Of a DNA stretch of 64,000 bases, positions 1 to 7,804 are shown piece after piece (positions within the stretch are counted from its first letter, which is position 1; each line of letters starts with the position of its first letter). The stretch lies in contig NZ_BMWA01000011.1 in NCBI RefSeq assembly GCF_014650995.1, positions 124,001 to 188,000 of the forward strand. The letters run 5' to 3'. The notes under the pieces were generated by a model. That model worked only from the letters and a program-made list of their open reading frames with translations, searched no databases and had not been told where the DNA came from. Position numbers and translations under genes: made by a program. The DNA is from Streptomyces viridiviolaceus (GTDB lineage Bacteria; Actinomycetota; Actinomycetes; Streptomycetales; Streptomycetaceae).

Positions 1-833
1 GAGTCGGTGTTCATGCCCGGGAGGCCGTCACCGCACAGGTCGCGCGCGAACTGCAGCTCGGCCTCGACGGCCTCCCCCAGCATGTCGGTGACCTGCTGCC
101 GGAGCGCGTCGTCGAAGAGCTCCGGCTCCTCCTTGCGCACGGTGTCGACCACGTCGAAGGCGAAGGACATGTGCATCGTCTCGTCCCGGAACACCCAGTT
201 GGTGCCGGTGGCCAGACCGTGCAGCAGGCCCCGGCTGCGGAACCAGTACACGTAGGCGAAGGCGCCGTAGAAGAACAGGCCCTCGATGCACGCGGCGAAG
301 CAGATGAGGTTGAGCAGGAAGCGGCGCCGGTCGGCCCGGGTCTCCAGGCGGTCGATCTCCTCCACCGAGTCCATCCACGTGAAGCAGAACTCGGCCTTCT
401 CCCGGATGGAGGGGATGTTCTCCACGGCCGCGAACGCGGCGGCGCGGTCGTCCGGGTCGGGGAGGTAGGTGTCCAGCAGGGTCAGATAGAACTGGACGTG
501 GACGGCCTCCTCGAAGAGCTGGCGGGACAGGTACAGCCGCGCCTCGGGGGAGTTGATGTGCTTGTACAGGGTCAGCACCAGGTTGTTCGCCACGATCGAG
601 TCGCCGGTGGCGAAGAAGGCGACCAGCCGGCCGATGAGGTGCTGCTCGGCCGGGCTGAGCCTGGCGAGGTCGGCCACGTCCGAGTGGAGGTCGACCTCCT
701 CCACGGTCCAGGTGTTCTTGATGGCGTCCCGGTAGCGCTCGTAGAAGTCCGGGTAGCGCATGGGGCGCAGGGTCAGCTCGAAGCCGGGGTCGAGCAGGTT
801 CTTGGTCGTGCCGGACGGGGTTTCGGTGGTCAT
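1..833 (-). CDS. nrdB: Class Ia ribonucleotide reductase small subunit (partial, C-terminus outside window)
   Basis: NrdB carries the diiron-tyrosyl radical cofactor that activates the large subunit for ribonucleotide reduction. About 277 codons are present; the gene runs off the left edge. Starting from ATG at 833 the protein begins MTTETPSGTTKNLL. Iron-ligand motifs are visible: EEAVH in LFEEAVHVQFY, CIEG, and DETMH. The tyrosine four residues after the ligand histidine (HVQFY) is in the place of the E. coli radical Tyr122, so this looks like a Tyr-radical enzyme. The ATG overlaps the nrdA stop (TAATG), so the two are translationally coupled. In Streptomyces an AraC-like gene, nrdS, usually follows; it would lie outside. 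Confidence 0.93.
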   Translation of the reverse strand, partial: MTTETPSGTTKNLLDPGFELTLRPMRYPDFYERYRDAIKNTWTVEEVDLHSDVADLARLSPAEQHLIGRLVAFFATGDSIVANNLVLTLYKHINSPEARLYLSRQLFEEAVHVQFYLTLLDTYLPDPDDRAAAFAAVENIPSIREKAEFCFTWMDSVEEIDRLETRADRRRFLLNLICFAACIEGLFFYGAFAYVYWFRSRGLLHGLATGTNWVFRDETMHMSFAFDVVDTVRKEEPELFDDALRQQVTDMLGEAVEAELQFARDLCGDGLPGMNTD

Positions 834-3190
834 TACTGGCAGGCCTCGCAGGACTCGGGGTTTTCCAGGGAGCAGGCGACCGCTTCGGGGTCCGGGGTGG
901 CCTGCACGGGGACGGCGGCGCGGGCCGCGCGGGCGATGCGGGTCGCCGGGCGCGAGCGCAGGTAGTACGTGGTCTTCAGGCCCTGCTTCCAGGCGTACGC
1001 GTACATCGAGGAGAGCTTCCCGATGGTCGGCGTCTCCATGAACAGGTTCAGGGACTGTGCCTGGTCGAGGTACGGCGTGCGGGCGGCGGCCATGTCGATC
1101 AGGCCGCGCTGCGGGATCTCCCAGGCGGTGCGGTACAGCCTGCGCACGTCCTCGGGGATCCAGGCGAAGTCCTGCACCGAGCCGTTCGCCTCGCGCAGCG
1201 CCTCACGGGTGCGGGCGTCCCACACGCCGAGCTGCTTGAGGTCGTTCACCAGGTAGGAGTTGACCTGGAGGAACTCGCCGGACAGCGTCTCGCGCTTGAA
1301 CAGGTTGGACACCTGCGGCTCGATGCACTCGTAGACGCCCGCGATGGAGGCGATCGTGGCGGTGGGCGCGATCGCGAGGAGCAGGGAGTTGCGCAGGCCG
1401 GTCGCGGCGATGCGGGTCCGCAGGGCCGCCCAGCGCTCGGGCCAGGCCGGCTCGACACCGTAGTGGTCGGGGTGCAGGACGCCCCGGGCCGTACGGGTCT
1501 TCTCCCACGCCGGCAGCGGGCCGTTGCGCTCGGCGAGGTCCGCGGAGGTCTCGTAGGCGGCGAGCATGATCCGCTCGGCGATACGGGTGGAGAGGGCACG
1601 CGCCTCGGGGGAGTCGAAGGGCAGCCGCAGCTGGAAGAAGACGTCCTGGAGGCCCATCGCACCGAGGCCCACCGGACGCCAGCGGGCGTTGGAGCGGCCC
1701 GCCTGCTCGGTCGGGTAGAAGTTGATGTCGACGACCCGGTCCAGGAAGGTCACGGCGGTACGGACCGTGGCGTCCAGCCGCTCCCAGTCGATGTCCCCGC
1801 CGGCCACGAAGGCGCCGAGGTTGACCGAGCCCAGATTGCAGACGGCCGTCTCCCCGTCGTCCGTGACCTCCAGGATCTCCGTGCAGAGGTTGGAGGAGTG
1901 GACGACGTGACCGGGCTCCGCGGTCTGGTTGGCGGTGCGGTTGGCGGTGTCCTTGAAGGTCATCCAGCCGTTGCCGGTCTGTGCGAGGGTGCGCATCATG
2001 CGGCCGTACAGCTCACGGGCGGGGAGGGTCTTCTTCGCCAGACCCCTCGCCTCGGCCTCCCGGTAGGCCGCGTCGAACTCCTCGCCCCACAGGTCGACCA
2101 GCTCGGGCACGTCGGAGGGGGAGAACAGCGACCACTGCCCGTCGGCGTCCACCCGGCGCATGAACTCGTCCGGGATCCAGTGCGCGAGGTTCAGGTTGTG
2201 CGTGCGGCGGGCGTCCTCGCCGGTGTTGTCCCGCAGCTCCAGGAACTCCTCGATGTCCGCGTGCCAGGTCTCCAGGTAGACCGCCGCCGCCCCCTTGCGG
2301 CGGCCGCCCTGGTTCACCGCGGCGACCGAGGCGTCCAGCGTCTTCAGGAACGGGACGATGCCGTTGGAGTGCCCGTTGGTGCCGCGGATCAGCGAACCGC
2401 GGGCGCGGACGCGGGAGTAGGCGATGCCGATGCCGCCGGCGTGCTTGGAGAGGCGGGCGACCTGGAGGTAGCGCTCGTAGATCGAGTCCAGCTCGTCCTT
2501 GGGGGAGTCCAGGAGGTAGCAGGACGACATCTGGGCGTGCCGGGTACCGGAGTTGAACAGGGTGGGGGAGGAGGGCAGATAGTCCAGGCGGCTCATCAGC
2601 CCGTAGAGCGCGGCCACTTCGCGGGCGGACCGCTCGGTGTCGTCCTCGGCGAGGCCGGCGGCGACGCGCAGCAGGAAGTGCTGGGGCGTCTCGACGACCT
2701 TGCGGGTGATCGGGTGCCGGAGCAGATAGCGGCTGTACAGCGTGCGCAGGCCGAAGTAGCCGAACCGGTCGTCGGCGTCCGGGTCGATCAGCGCGTCCAG
2801 CCGGTCCGCGTGCAGCCGGACGAAGGCGGCCGTGCGGTCGGCGATCAGGCCCTCGCGGTGGCCGGTGGCGACGGACTCGGTGAAGCTCGTGACGCCCTGG
2901 GAGGCGGCCTCGGCGCGGATGCCGATGGTCAGCAGCCGGGCGGCCAGCCGGGAGTAGGCGGGGTCCTCCGAGATCAGGCCGGCCGCGGCCTCCGTGGCCA
3001 GCTCCCGCAGCTCCGTCTCGTCGGCGTGCGCGGACCGGCCGCGCAGTGCGGCGGCGGCGACCCGGCCGGGGTCGGTGTCGGGGAGGTCGGCGGTCAGCCC
3101 GGTCAGGGTCCGCAGCAGCGCGGCACCGGGTCCGTCGGGTTCCTCGGTCACCGGGGTCGCTGAAGCCGGATCGGCTGGCGCGATGGTCAC
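833..3190 (-). CDS. nrdA: Class Ia ribonucleotide reductase large subunit
   Basis: Catalytic subunit of aerobic ribonucleotide reductase, reducing NDPs for DNA synthesis. I chose GTG at 3190 (785 residues) because GAGGGAG lies just upstream; an in-frame ATG at 3214 would add 8 residues but has no better ribosome site. Visible active-site features are SSCYLL (redox cysteine), NLCTEI (thiyl-radical cysteine with its Glu), CNLGSVNL (second redox cysteine), and a C-terminal cysteine pair in ESCEACQ for thioredoxin/glutaredoxin reduction. It is the first gene of nrdAB and its leader contains a cobalamin riboswitch, so it is expected to be off when B12 allows the class II enzyme (nrdJ, elsewhere) to work. 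Confidence 0.95.
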   Translation of the reverse strand: MTIAPADPASATPVTEEPDGPGAALLRTLTGLTADLPDTDPGRVAAAALRGRSAHADETELRELATEAAAGLISEDPAYSRLAARLLTIGIRAEAASQGVTSFTESVATGHREGLIADRTAAFVRLHADRLDALIDPDADDRFGYFGLRTLYSRYLLRHPITRKVVETPQHFLLRVAAGLAEDDTERSAREVAALYGLMSRLDYLPSSPTLFNSGTRHAQMSSCYLLDSPKDELDSIYERYLQVARLSKHAGGIGIAYSRVRARGSLIRGTNGHSNGIVPFLKTLDASVAAVNQGGRRKGAAAVYLETWHADIEEFLELRDNTGEDARRTHNLNLAHWIPDEFMRRVDADGQWSLFSPSDVPELVDLWGEEFDAAYREAEARGLAKKTLPARELYGRMMRTLAQTGNGWMTFKDTANRTANQTAEPGHVVHSSNLCTEILEVTDDGETAVCNLGSVNLGAFVAGGDIDWERLDATVRTAVTFLDRVVDINFYPTEQAGRSNARWRPVGLGAMGLQDVFFQLRLPFDSPEARALSTRIAERIMLAAYETSADLAERNGPLPAWEKTRTARGVLHPDHYGVEPAWPERWAALRTRIAATGLRNSLLLAIAPTATIASIAGVYECIEPQVSNLFKRETLSGEFLQVNSYLVNDLKQLGVWDARTREALREANGSVQDFAWIPEDVRRLYRTAWEIPQRGLIDMAAARTPYLDQAQSLNLFMETPTIGKLSSMYAYAWKQGLKTTYYLRSRPATRIARAARAAVPVQATPDPEAVACSLENPESCEACQ

Positions 3191-3324
3191 GTGGGGCTCT
3201 CCCTCGCTCGGCACGGGGCCTGGCGGAGGGCAGGGGGCAGCTCACGAGCGCGCACGGCGTCGCGTCCACCGGCCCACTCCACGAGGCCCGGACGTCATGG
3301 CACCCGGACCGGGACGGCCGGGCG

Positions 3325-3480
3325 CACTGTCGGCAGGTCCTCGGACTGAAGCCTGGGCGGGCTCACGTGAAAACACAGCTACGCGAACACGCACAAGTAC
3401 ACCGTTGCGGGACAGTTCCGGATTCGCACCGGATTCCCCTGCGGCGACAGCGAGCATGAGCATACATCTTGTGCCGGGTT
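3325..3480 (-). promoter_or_regulatory. Cobalamin (B12) riboswitch of nrdAB
   Basis: Read on the minus strand, the leader contains the conserved cobalamin-riboswitch core: GGGAATCCGGTGCGAATCC (about 3439-3421), then GGAACTGTCCCGCAACGGT (3419-3401), and the B12 box AGTCCGAGGACCTGCCG (3347-3331). CGGCA near 3478 can pair with TGCCG at the end of the B12 box as the closing stem. Position and strand match the nrdABS riboswitch reported for S. coelicolor, where adenosylcobalamin represses the class Ia operon. The exact ends are my estimate. Confidence 0.93.
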
Positions 3481-3504
3481 CCGGTGACACCCCCAGATGT
3501 TGTG
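3464..3504 (-). promoter_or_regulatory. Tandem NrdR-box-like sites upstream of nrdA
   Basis: Two similar elements, CACAACATCT (3504-3495) and CACAAGATGT (3473-3464) on the minus strand, are offset by 31 bp, three helical turns, as is typical of NrdR operator pairs. NrdR is the ATP-cone repressor of ribonucleotide reductase operons, and Streptomyces nrdABS is known to be a target. The match to the 16-bp consensus is partial (about 10-11 of 16 each). The downstream box overlaps the 5' edge of the riboswitch. Confidence 0.65.
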
Positions 3505-3535
3505 TCTCGTAGGCTTCAGCTCATTCTTGCGAGGA

Positions 3536-4035
3536 ATCCCAGGGCTTCAGCCCCGGGAGAAATCGCATCCTCGTGCACCGCGCGCAGCGCCGCGGTGTCG
3601 TTGTGCGCGTCCGGCCGCGCAGCGGCCGGTCTTGCTCCCTGTCGGGGTTGCGGGGTAGGGGGGCCCTGGGGCGGGGGTGCCACTCGTTGGGGTGGTGCGT
3701 GGGGAACGTGTGGTGGGCTGTCGTGCAGATGTCCACGATCGGTGATCGTGAAGCTGGTGGTGCAGGTCGGACTGCTGCCGACGCCGGTGCAGGCGGCGGC
3801 CCTGAAGGCGACCCTGCGTGCCTGCAATCAGGCGGCGACCTGGGCGAGTGAGGTGGCCTTCGAACACGGGGAGTTCAAGAACTTCACCCTGTGCAAGCGG
3901 GAGTTGTGGCGACGCGGGGCCCCGCCAACGGCCCCTGCCCCACCTCCGCAACAGCGGGCCGGGGCTGGACGCAAACGCGGCATCACCGCCAGTGATGCCC
4001 GTTGTGCAAGCCAGGGACTTCAGTCCCGGGTCGTT
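3536..4035 (+). pseudogene. Decayed IS200/IS605-type tnpB relic with terminal hairpins
   Basis: From GTG at 3742 the frame reads VIVKLVVQVGLLPTPVQAA and continues for about 58 residues (to CKRELW near 3906) like the N-terminus of TnpB/OrfB of IS605-family elements. The sequence then becomes unlike TnpB and the frame ends at 4053; the RuvC and zinc-finger parts (over 300 residues) are absent, so a large internal deletion is likely. Both ends carry related short hairpins: GGGCTTCAGCCCCGGG at 3542-3557 and GGGACTTCAGTCCCGGG at 4014-4030, as in Streptomyces IS605 ends; the right one corresponds to where an omega-RNA would end. It cannot encode a working nuclease. Confidence 0.75.
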
Positions 4036-4541
4036 GACAGGGTCAACTCGTAGGTGAGGAGAGTGATGTCGTCCAGGTCCGGGAGCGGGTTCCAGTCCCG
4101 CTCCGGGGTGCGGACGAAGCCCAGACGTTCGTAGATCCGGTGCGCGGCGCGCATCGTGCGCTGGGTCGACAGCACCAGACGCTCACAGCCCCCGACGGTC
4201 CGGGCGCGGTCGACGCAGGAGCGCACCAGGGCCTCGCCGACGCCGCGTCCGCGTGCCTCCCGGGCGACGGCGAGCATGCGTATCTCGGCCTCGCCGGGCG
4301 CGGCGATGTCGGCCATGGGGCCGCCGGACGGCACGAACGTGACGCCGCCCAGGACCCGGTCGTCCGCCGCGGCGACCAGCACCTCGGCGGCGGCCGCCCG
4401 CTTGGCCACGTCCCGCAGTTCGCGGAGGTACGCGTCGCTCTCCCCGAAGTCGAGGAGGCCGTCATGGAGGTATGCCTGCGCGGTGATCTCGCCGAGGGTG
4501 CCGTACTCGCCGGGTGCCGCCTGCCGGATGACGATGTCCAT
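4020..4541 (-). CDS. GNAT-family N-acetyltransferase
   Basis: A 173-residue single-domain GNAT protein. The acetyl-CoA pyrophosphate loop is visible as ARGRGVGEALV, followed by the typical C-terminal HRIYERLGF segment. The acceptor is unknown. ATG at 4541 starts MDIVIRQAAPGEYGTLG, the usual GNAT opening; the ribosome site is weak. Its last codons and stop lie inside the right hairpin of the tnpB relic, so the natural C-terminus was probably altered by the insertion. Confidence 0.85.
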   Translation of the reverse strand: MDIVIRQAAPGEYGTLGEITAQAYLHDGLLDFGESDAYLRELRDVAKRAAAAEVLVAAADDRVLGGVTFVPSGGPMADIAAPGEAEIRMLAVAREARGRGVGEALVRSCVDRARTVGGCERLVLSTQRTMRAAHRIYERLGFVRTPERDWNPLPDLDDITLLTYELTLSTTRD

Positions 4542-4570
4542 GGGGGCGAGTGTGCCGGACGGGTACGACG

Positions 4571-4600
4571 ACGGGCCGCCGGATTTCTCCGACGGCCCGT
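4571..4600 (-). terminator. Hairpin after the symporter gene
   Basis: ACGGGCCG (4571-4578) pairs with CGGCCCGT (4593-4600), 14 nt downstream of the symporter stop. There is no clear U-run, which is common for Streptomyces terminators. Confidence 0.55.
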
Positions 4601-4613
4601 TGCGTACGGGGTG

Positions 4614-6242
4614 TCAGTGCGACGTACCCGCCGTGGCCGGCGGCAGCTCGACCTGGACGCCCGGGTCGCCCGCGTCCGCCGTGTAGTCCTCCGGCTTGGT
4701 CTCGTCCACGCCCTCCGGGGCCTTGACGGCCTTCAGGACGAAGGTCAGGACCACGGTGACCAGGACGTTCAGCACGAAGGCGGTGAGACCGATGTAGCCG
4801 ATCTCGCCGATGCCGGGGATCTCCTTGGAGGAGCCGCCGAAGTGCTTCTGCGTCGGCGAGGCGACGCCGTACGCGGCGGCCGTTCCGTAGACCATGCCGA
4901 CCGCCCAGCCGGCGAGCAGCGCCCAGCGGTGGAACCACCGGGTGAACAGGCCGCCGACCAGGGCCGGGAAGGTCTGCAGGATCCAGATTCCGCCGAGCAG
5001 CTGGAAGTTGATCGCGACCGTCTTGTCCATGCCGAGGACGAAGACCAGCGCGCCCACCTTCACCAGCAGCGACACCAGCTTGGAGACCTTCGTCTCCTGG
5101 GCCGGGGTGGCGTCCGGCTTGATGAAGTCCTTGTAGATGTTGCGGGTGAAGAGGTTCGCGGCCGCGATCGACATGATCGCCGCCGGGACCAGCGCGCCGA
5201 TGCCGATCGCCGCGAAGGCCACGCCCGCGAACCAGTCCGGGAACATGTTCTCGAACAGCTGCGGGATCGCCAACTGCCCGTTGCTGACCTTGACGCCGGC
5301 CGCGATCGCCATGAAGCCCAGCAGCGCCAGAAGACCGAGCATCAGCGAGTACAGGGGCAGGATCGTGGTGTTGCGGCGGATCACCTCACGGCTGCGCGAG
5401 GACAGCGTCGCGGTGATCGAGTGCGGGTACATGAAGAGCGCGAGCGCCGAGCCGAGCGCCAGCGTGGCGTACGTCCACTGGCCCGCCTCGCCCGGAGCCA
5501 GCGCGCCGCGCGGCTGCCCGGTGGCCGGGTTGGTCTGGCTGAACGCCTCGCCGGCCTTGGCGAAGATGTCGTCGAACCCGCCCAGCTTGATCGGGATGTA
5601 GATGATCGCCACCGCGATCACGATGTAGATCAGCGTGTCCTTCACGAACGCGATCAGCGCGGGCGCCCGCAGCCCCGACGAGTAGGTGTACGCCGCGAGC
5701 ACGCCGAAGGCGATCAGCAGCGGCAGGTCCTTGATGAACCAGTGGGTGTCCTCACCGCCCCCGACGCCCATCACGTCCAGCACGGCCTGGATGCCGACGA
5801 GCTGGAGCGCGATGTACGGCATCGTGGCCAGGATGCCGGTGACGGCGACCGCCAGCGACAGGCCCTTCGAGCCGAACCGGCCGCGCACGAAGTCCGAGGT
5901 CGTCACGTAGCCGTGCTTGTGGGAGACCGACCACAGGCGGGGCAGGAAGGTGAAGATCAGCGGGTAGACCAGGATGGTGTACGGCACGGCGAAGAAGCCG
6001 GCCGCGCCCGCCGCGTAGATCGCCGCGGGGACGGCCACGAAGGTGTACGCCGTGTACAGGTCGCCGCCCAGCAGGAACCAGGTGACCCAGGTGCCGAACG
6101 AGCGGCCGCCCAGGCCCCACTCGTCGAGGCTGTGCTCGTTCTCGGCCTTGCGCCAGCGCGCGGCCAGGAAGCCCATGGCGGTGACGAGCACGAAGAAGAA
6201 GATGAAGACGGCGAGTGCGACGCCGTTCACGCCGTCGTTCAC
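4614..6242 (-). CDS. Sodium:solute symporter, monocarboxylate-permease (MctP) type
   Basis: A 542-residue polytopic membrane protein of the SSS family with about 13 hydrophobic segments. It opens MNDGVNGVALAVFIFFFV, followed by the cytosolic loop WRKAENEHSLDEWGLGGRSFG and LLGGDLYTAYTF, typical of the family's first two helices. Relatives take up monocarboxylates such as pyruvate, lactate or acetate; the substrate here is inferred from family only. Translation starts at GTG 6242, overlapping the TGA of the upstream small membrane gene (GTGA), so the two are coupled. The C-terminal tail is acidic and cytosolic. Confidence 0.87.
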   Translation of the reverse strand: MNDGVNGVALAVFIFFFVLVTAMGFLAARWRKAENEHSLDEWGLGGRSFGTWVTWFLLGGDLYTAYTFVAVPAAIYAAGAAGFFAVPYTILVYPLIFTFLPRLWSVSHKHGYVTTSDFVRGRFGSKGLSLAVAVTGILATMPYIALQLVGIQAVLDVMGVGGGEDTHWFIKDLPLLIAFGVLAAYTYSSGLRAPALIAFVKDTLIYIVIAVAIIYIPIKLGGFDDIFAKAGEAFSQTNPATGQPRGALAPGEAGQWTYATLALGSALALFMYPHSITATLSSRSREVIRRNTTILPLYSLMLGLLALLGFMAIAAGVKVSNGQLAIPQLFENMFPDWFAGVAFAAIGIGALVPAAIMSIAAANLFTRNIYKDFIKPDATPAQETKVSKLVSLLVKVGALVFVLGMDKTVAINFQLLGGIWILQTFPALVGGLFTRWFHRWALLAGWAVGMVYGTAAAYGVASPTQKHFGGSSKEIPGIGEIGYIGLTAFVLNVLVTVVLTFVLKAVKAPEGVDETKPEDYTADAGDPGVQVELPPATAGTSH

Positions 6243-6496
6243 TTGGCCCCGCCTCCCCGGCGAGCGCGCTGGTCACGCTGCCACAACTTGTACGCGATCA
6301 TGGTCAGGGCGGTGGAGATCAGCACCCAGGCCATCTGGTACCAGTAGAAGAACGGGATGCCTATGAAGGCCGGGTCCGTCTTCGCGTACGAACCGACCCA
6401 CAACATGGCGACGAACGGTGCGAAAAGGCAGAGGGCGATGACGACGCGCATGGGCGTCACCACCGGCCCTCTGTTCACTTCTGGGGCTTGTGACAT
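6239..6496 (-). CDS. Small membrane protein, DUF3311 family, symporter partner
   Basis: An 85-residue protein with two hydrophobic helices (RVVIALCLFAPFVAMLWVG and FFYWYQMAWVLISTALTMIA). DUF3311 proteins are regularly encoded directly upstream of MctP-type symporters and are thought to assist them. ATG 6496 was chosen over an earlier in-frame ATG at 6517 because GGAG lies 8 nt before it. Its stop overlaps the symporter start by 4 nt. Confidence 0.82.
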   Translation of the reverse strand: MSQAPEVNRGPVVTPMRVVIALCLFAPFVAMLWVGSYAKTDPAFIGIPFFYWYQMAWVLISTALTMIAYKLWQRDQRARRGGGAK

Positions 6497-6632
6497 GTGG
6501 CGACTCCGTCCCCTCACTGATCACCTGGTGCGGTGCGCACGAAATGTAGGTGACCCGTCAACAGAGCGGAAGCCCTTGTCCGCATATCGGTCCGCAACCG
6601 CAACGTAACGTGCGGTGCGGGCGCGTGCGCTC

Positions 6633-7397
6633 TCAGTCCTGGGGGCGCTTCAGTCGCGCGACGAACTTGTAGCGGTCGCCCCGGTACACCGACCGCACCC
6701 ACTCGACCGGCTGTCCGTCCCGGTCCCGCGAGTGCCGGGAGAGCATCAGCATGGGCAGGCCCACGTCGGTGCCGAGCAGGCCCGCCTCGCGCGGGGTGGC
6801 CAGCGAGGTCTCGATGGTCTCCTCGGCCTCGGCGAGGTGGACGTCGTACACCTCGGCGAGCGCCGTGTAGAGGGACGTGTACTTGACGAGGGAGCGGCGC
6901 AGCGCCGGGAAGCGCTTCGCCGACAGGTGCGTGGTCTCGATGGCCATGGGCTCGCCGTTGGCCATGCGCAGCCGTTCGATGCGCAGAACCCGTCCGCCCG
7001 TGCTGATGTCCAGCAGACCGGCGAGCCGGTCGTCGGCGGTGATGTAGCCGATGTCCAGCAGCTGGGAGGTGGGTTCGAGGCCCTGGGCCCGCATGTCCTC
7101 GGTGTAGGAGGTGAGTTGCAGGGCCTGCGAGACCTTGGGCTTGGCGACGAACGTGCCCTTGCCCTGGATGCGCTCCAGCCGGCCCTCGACGACCAGTTCC
7201 TGCAGGGCCTGGCGGACGGTCGTGCGCGAGGTGTCGAACTCCGCGGCCAGGGTGCGCTCGGGCGGGACGGGTGTGCCCGGCGCCTGTGTCCGGGTCATGT
7301 CGAGCAGGTGCTTCTTCAGACGGTAGTACTTGGGCACGCGCGCGGTACGGACGGTCGCCCCACCCTCGTTCTCCGCACTGCTGACGTCGGTGCTCAT
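6633..7397 (-). CDS. dasR: GntR/HutC-family regulator DasR
   Basis: A 254-residue regulator: N-terminal winged helix (about residues 20-85, with TLAAEFDTSRTTVRQALQEL as recognition region) and C-terminal UTRA ligand domain. DasR is the global repressor of amino-sugar and chitin use and a link from GlcNAc to development and antibiotics; glucosamine-6-P and GlcNAc-6-P lower its DNA binding. Identity is supported by synteny with dasABC, dasD and nagB and by several dre operators nearby. ATG 7397 has GGAAGG about 8 nt upstream. It is transcribed divergently from dasA. Confidence 0.95.
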   Translation of the reverse strand: MSTDVSSAENEGGATVRTARVPKYYRLKKHLLDMTRTQAPGTPVPPERTLAAEFDTSRTTVRQALQELVVEGRLERIQGKGTFVAKPKVSQALQLTSYTEDMRAQGLEPTSQLLDIGYITADDRLAGLLDISTGGRVLRIERLRMANGEPMAIETTHLSAKRFPALRRSLVKYTSLYTALAEVYDVHLAEAEETIETSLATPREAGLLGTDVGLPMLMLSRHSRDRDGQPVEWVRSVYRGDRYKFVARLKRPQD

Positions 7398-7531
7398 GCT
7401 CTGCCTTCCCGGCTCCGGGTGCCGAAGCGACCGACATCACCTATCGGCCACGGCTCACATCGTGGCACGGCTTCGTGCCGGGAGAGTCCCGCACGCTCCG
7501 TGATCCCTTCTGTATACCTCCGGTGCCCCGG

Positions 7532-7547
7532 TTGGTCTAGTCCACCG
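7532..7547. promoter_or_regulatory. dre site (DasR operator) in the dasR-dasA intergenic region
   Basis: TTGGTCTAGTCCACCG matches the DasR responsive element consensus around the central TGGTCTAGWCCA. It lies 135 bp upstream of dasR and 258 bp upstream of dasA, so it could serve either gene. The rest of the 407-bp intergenic region (7398-7804) holds the dasA promoter elements listed separately. Confidence 0.85.
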
Positions 7548-7665
7548 CGCCGAGGCGATGGCCCCGGCCGAGGTCCGCGCGGTGGCCCGATGTGCCGCTT
7601 GCGAAATGAAAAGTCCCTGCATATCGCGGTCCCATAACGGACGTCTGGTGCCCGCTCGAACACCC

Positions 7666-7725
7666 TTGACAGCCCTATTGGTCTGGGCCAAGCTCCCCCG
7701 TACTGGTCTACACCATTGGTCCAGT
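7666..7725 (+). promoter_or_regulatory. dasA promoter with overlapping dre sites
   Basis: A perfect -35 hexamer TTGACA (7666-7671) is followed by a dre-like sequence ATTGGTCTGGGCCAAG (7677-7692, 11 of 16) in the spacer and a strong dre ACTGGTCTACACCATT (7702-7717) just downstream. A further half site, TTGGTCCAGT, ends at 7725, making a 24-bp ACTGG...CCAGT inverted arrangement. The -10 is weak. The layout implies DasR covers the promoter and start region. Confidence 0.78.
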
Positions 7726-7804
7726 CCCGGCCCCAAGGGCGGTACGCGTTCACGCTCGACCGCGGGGAGGCAGGGGGGTTTGTGGCATCCCTGAGGAGGG
7801 TGGC

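Noticed and set aside
3742..4053. Functional TnpB nuclease
   Set aside because: RuvC and zinc-finger regions are missing; only the N-terminal part and end hairpins remain.
4140..6347. Long plus-strand frame opposite the symporter and acetyltransferase genes
   Set aside because: Arg/Gly/Val/Asp-rich shadow typical of the opposite strand of high-GC genes.
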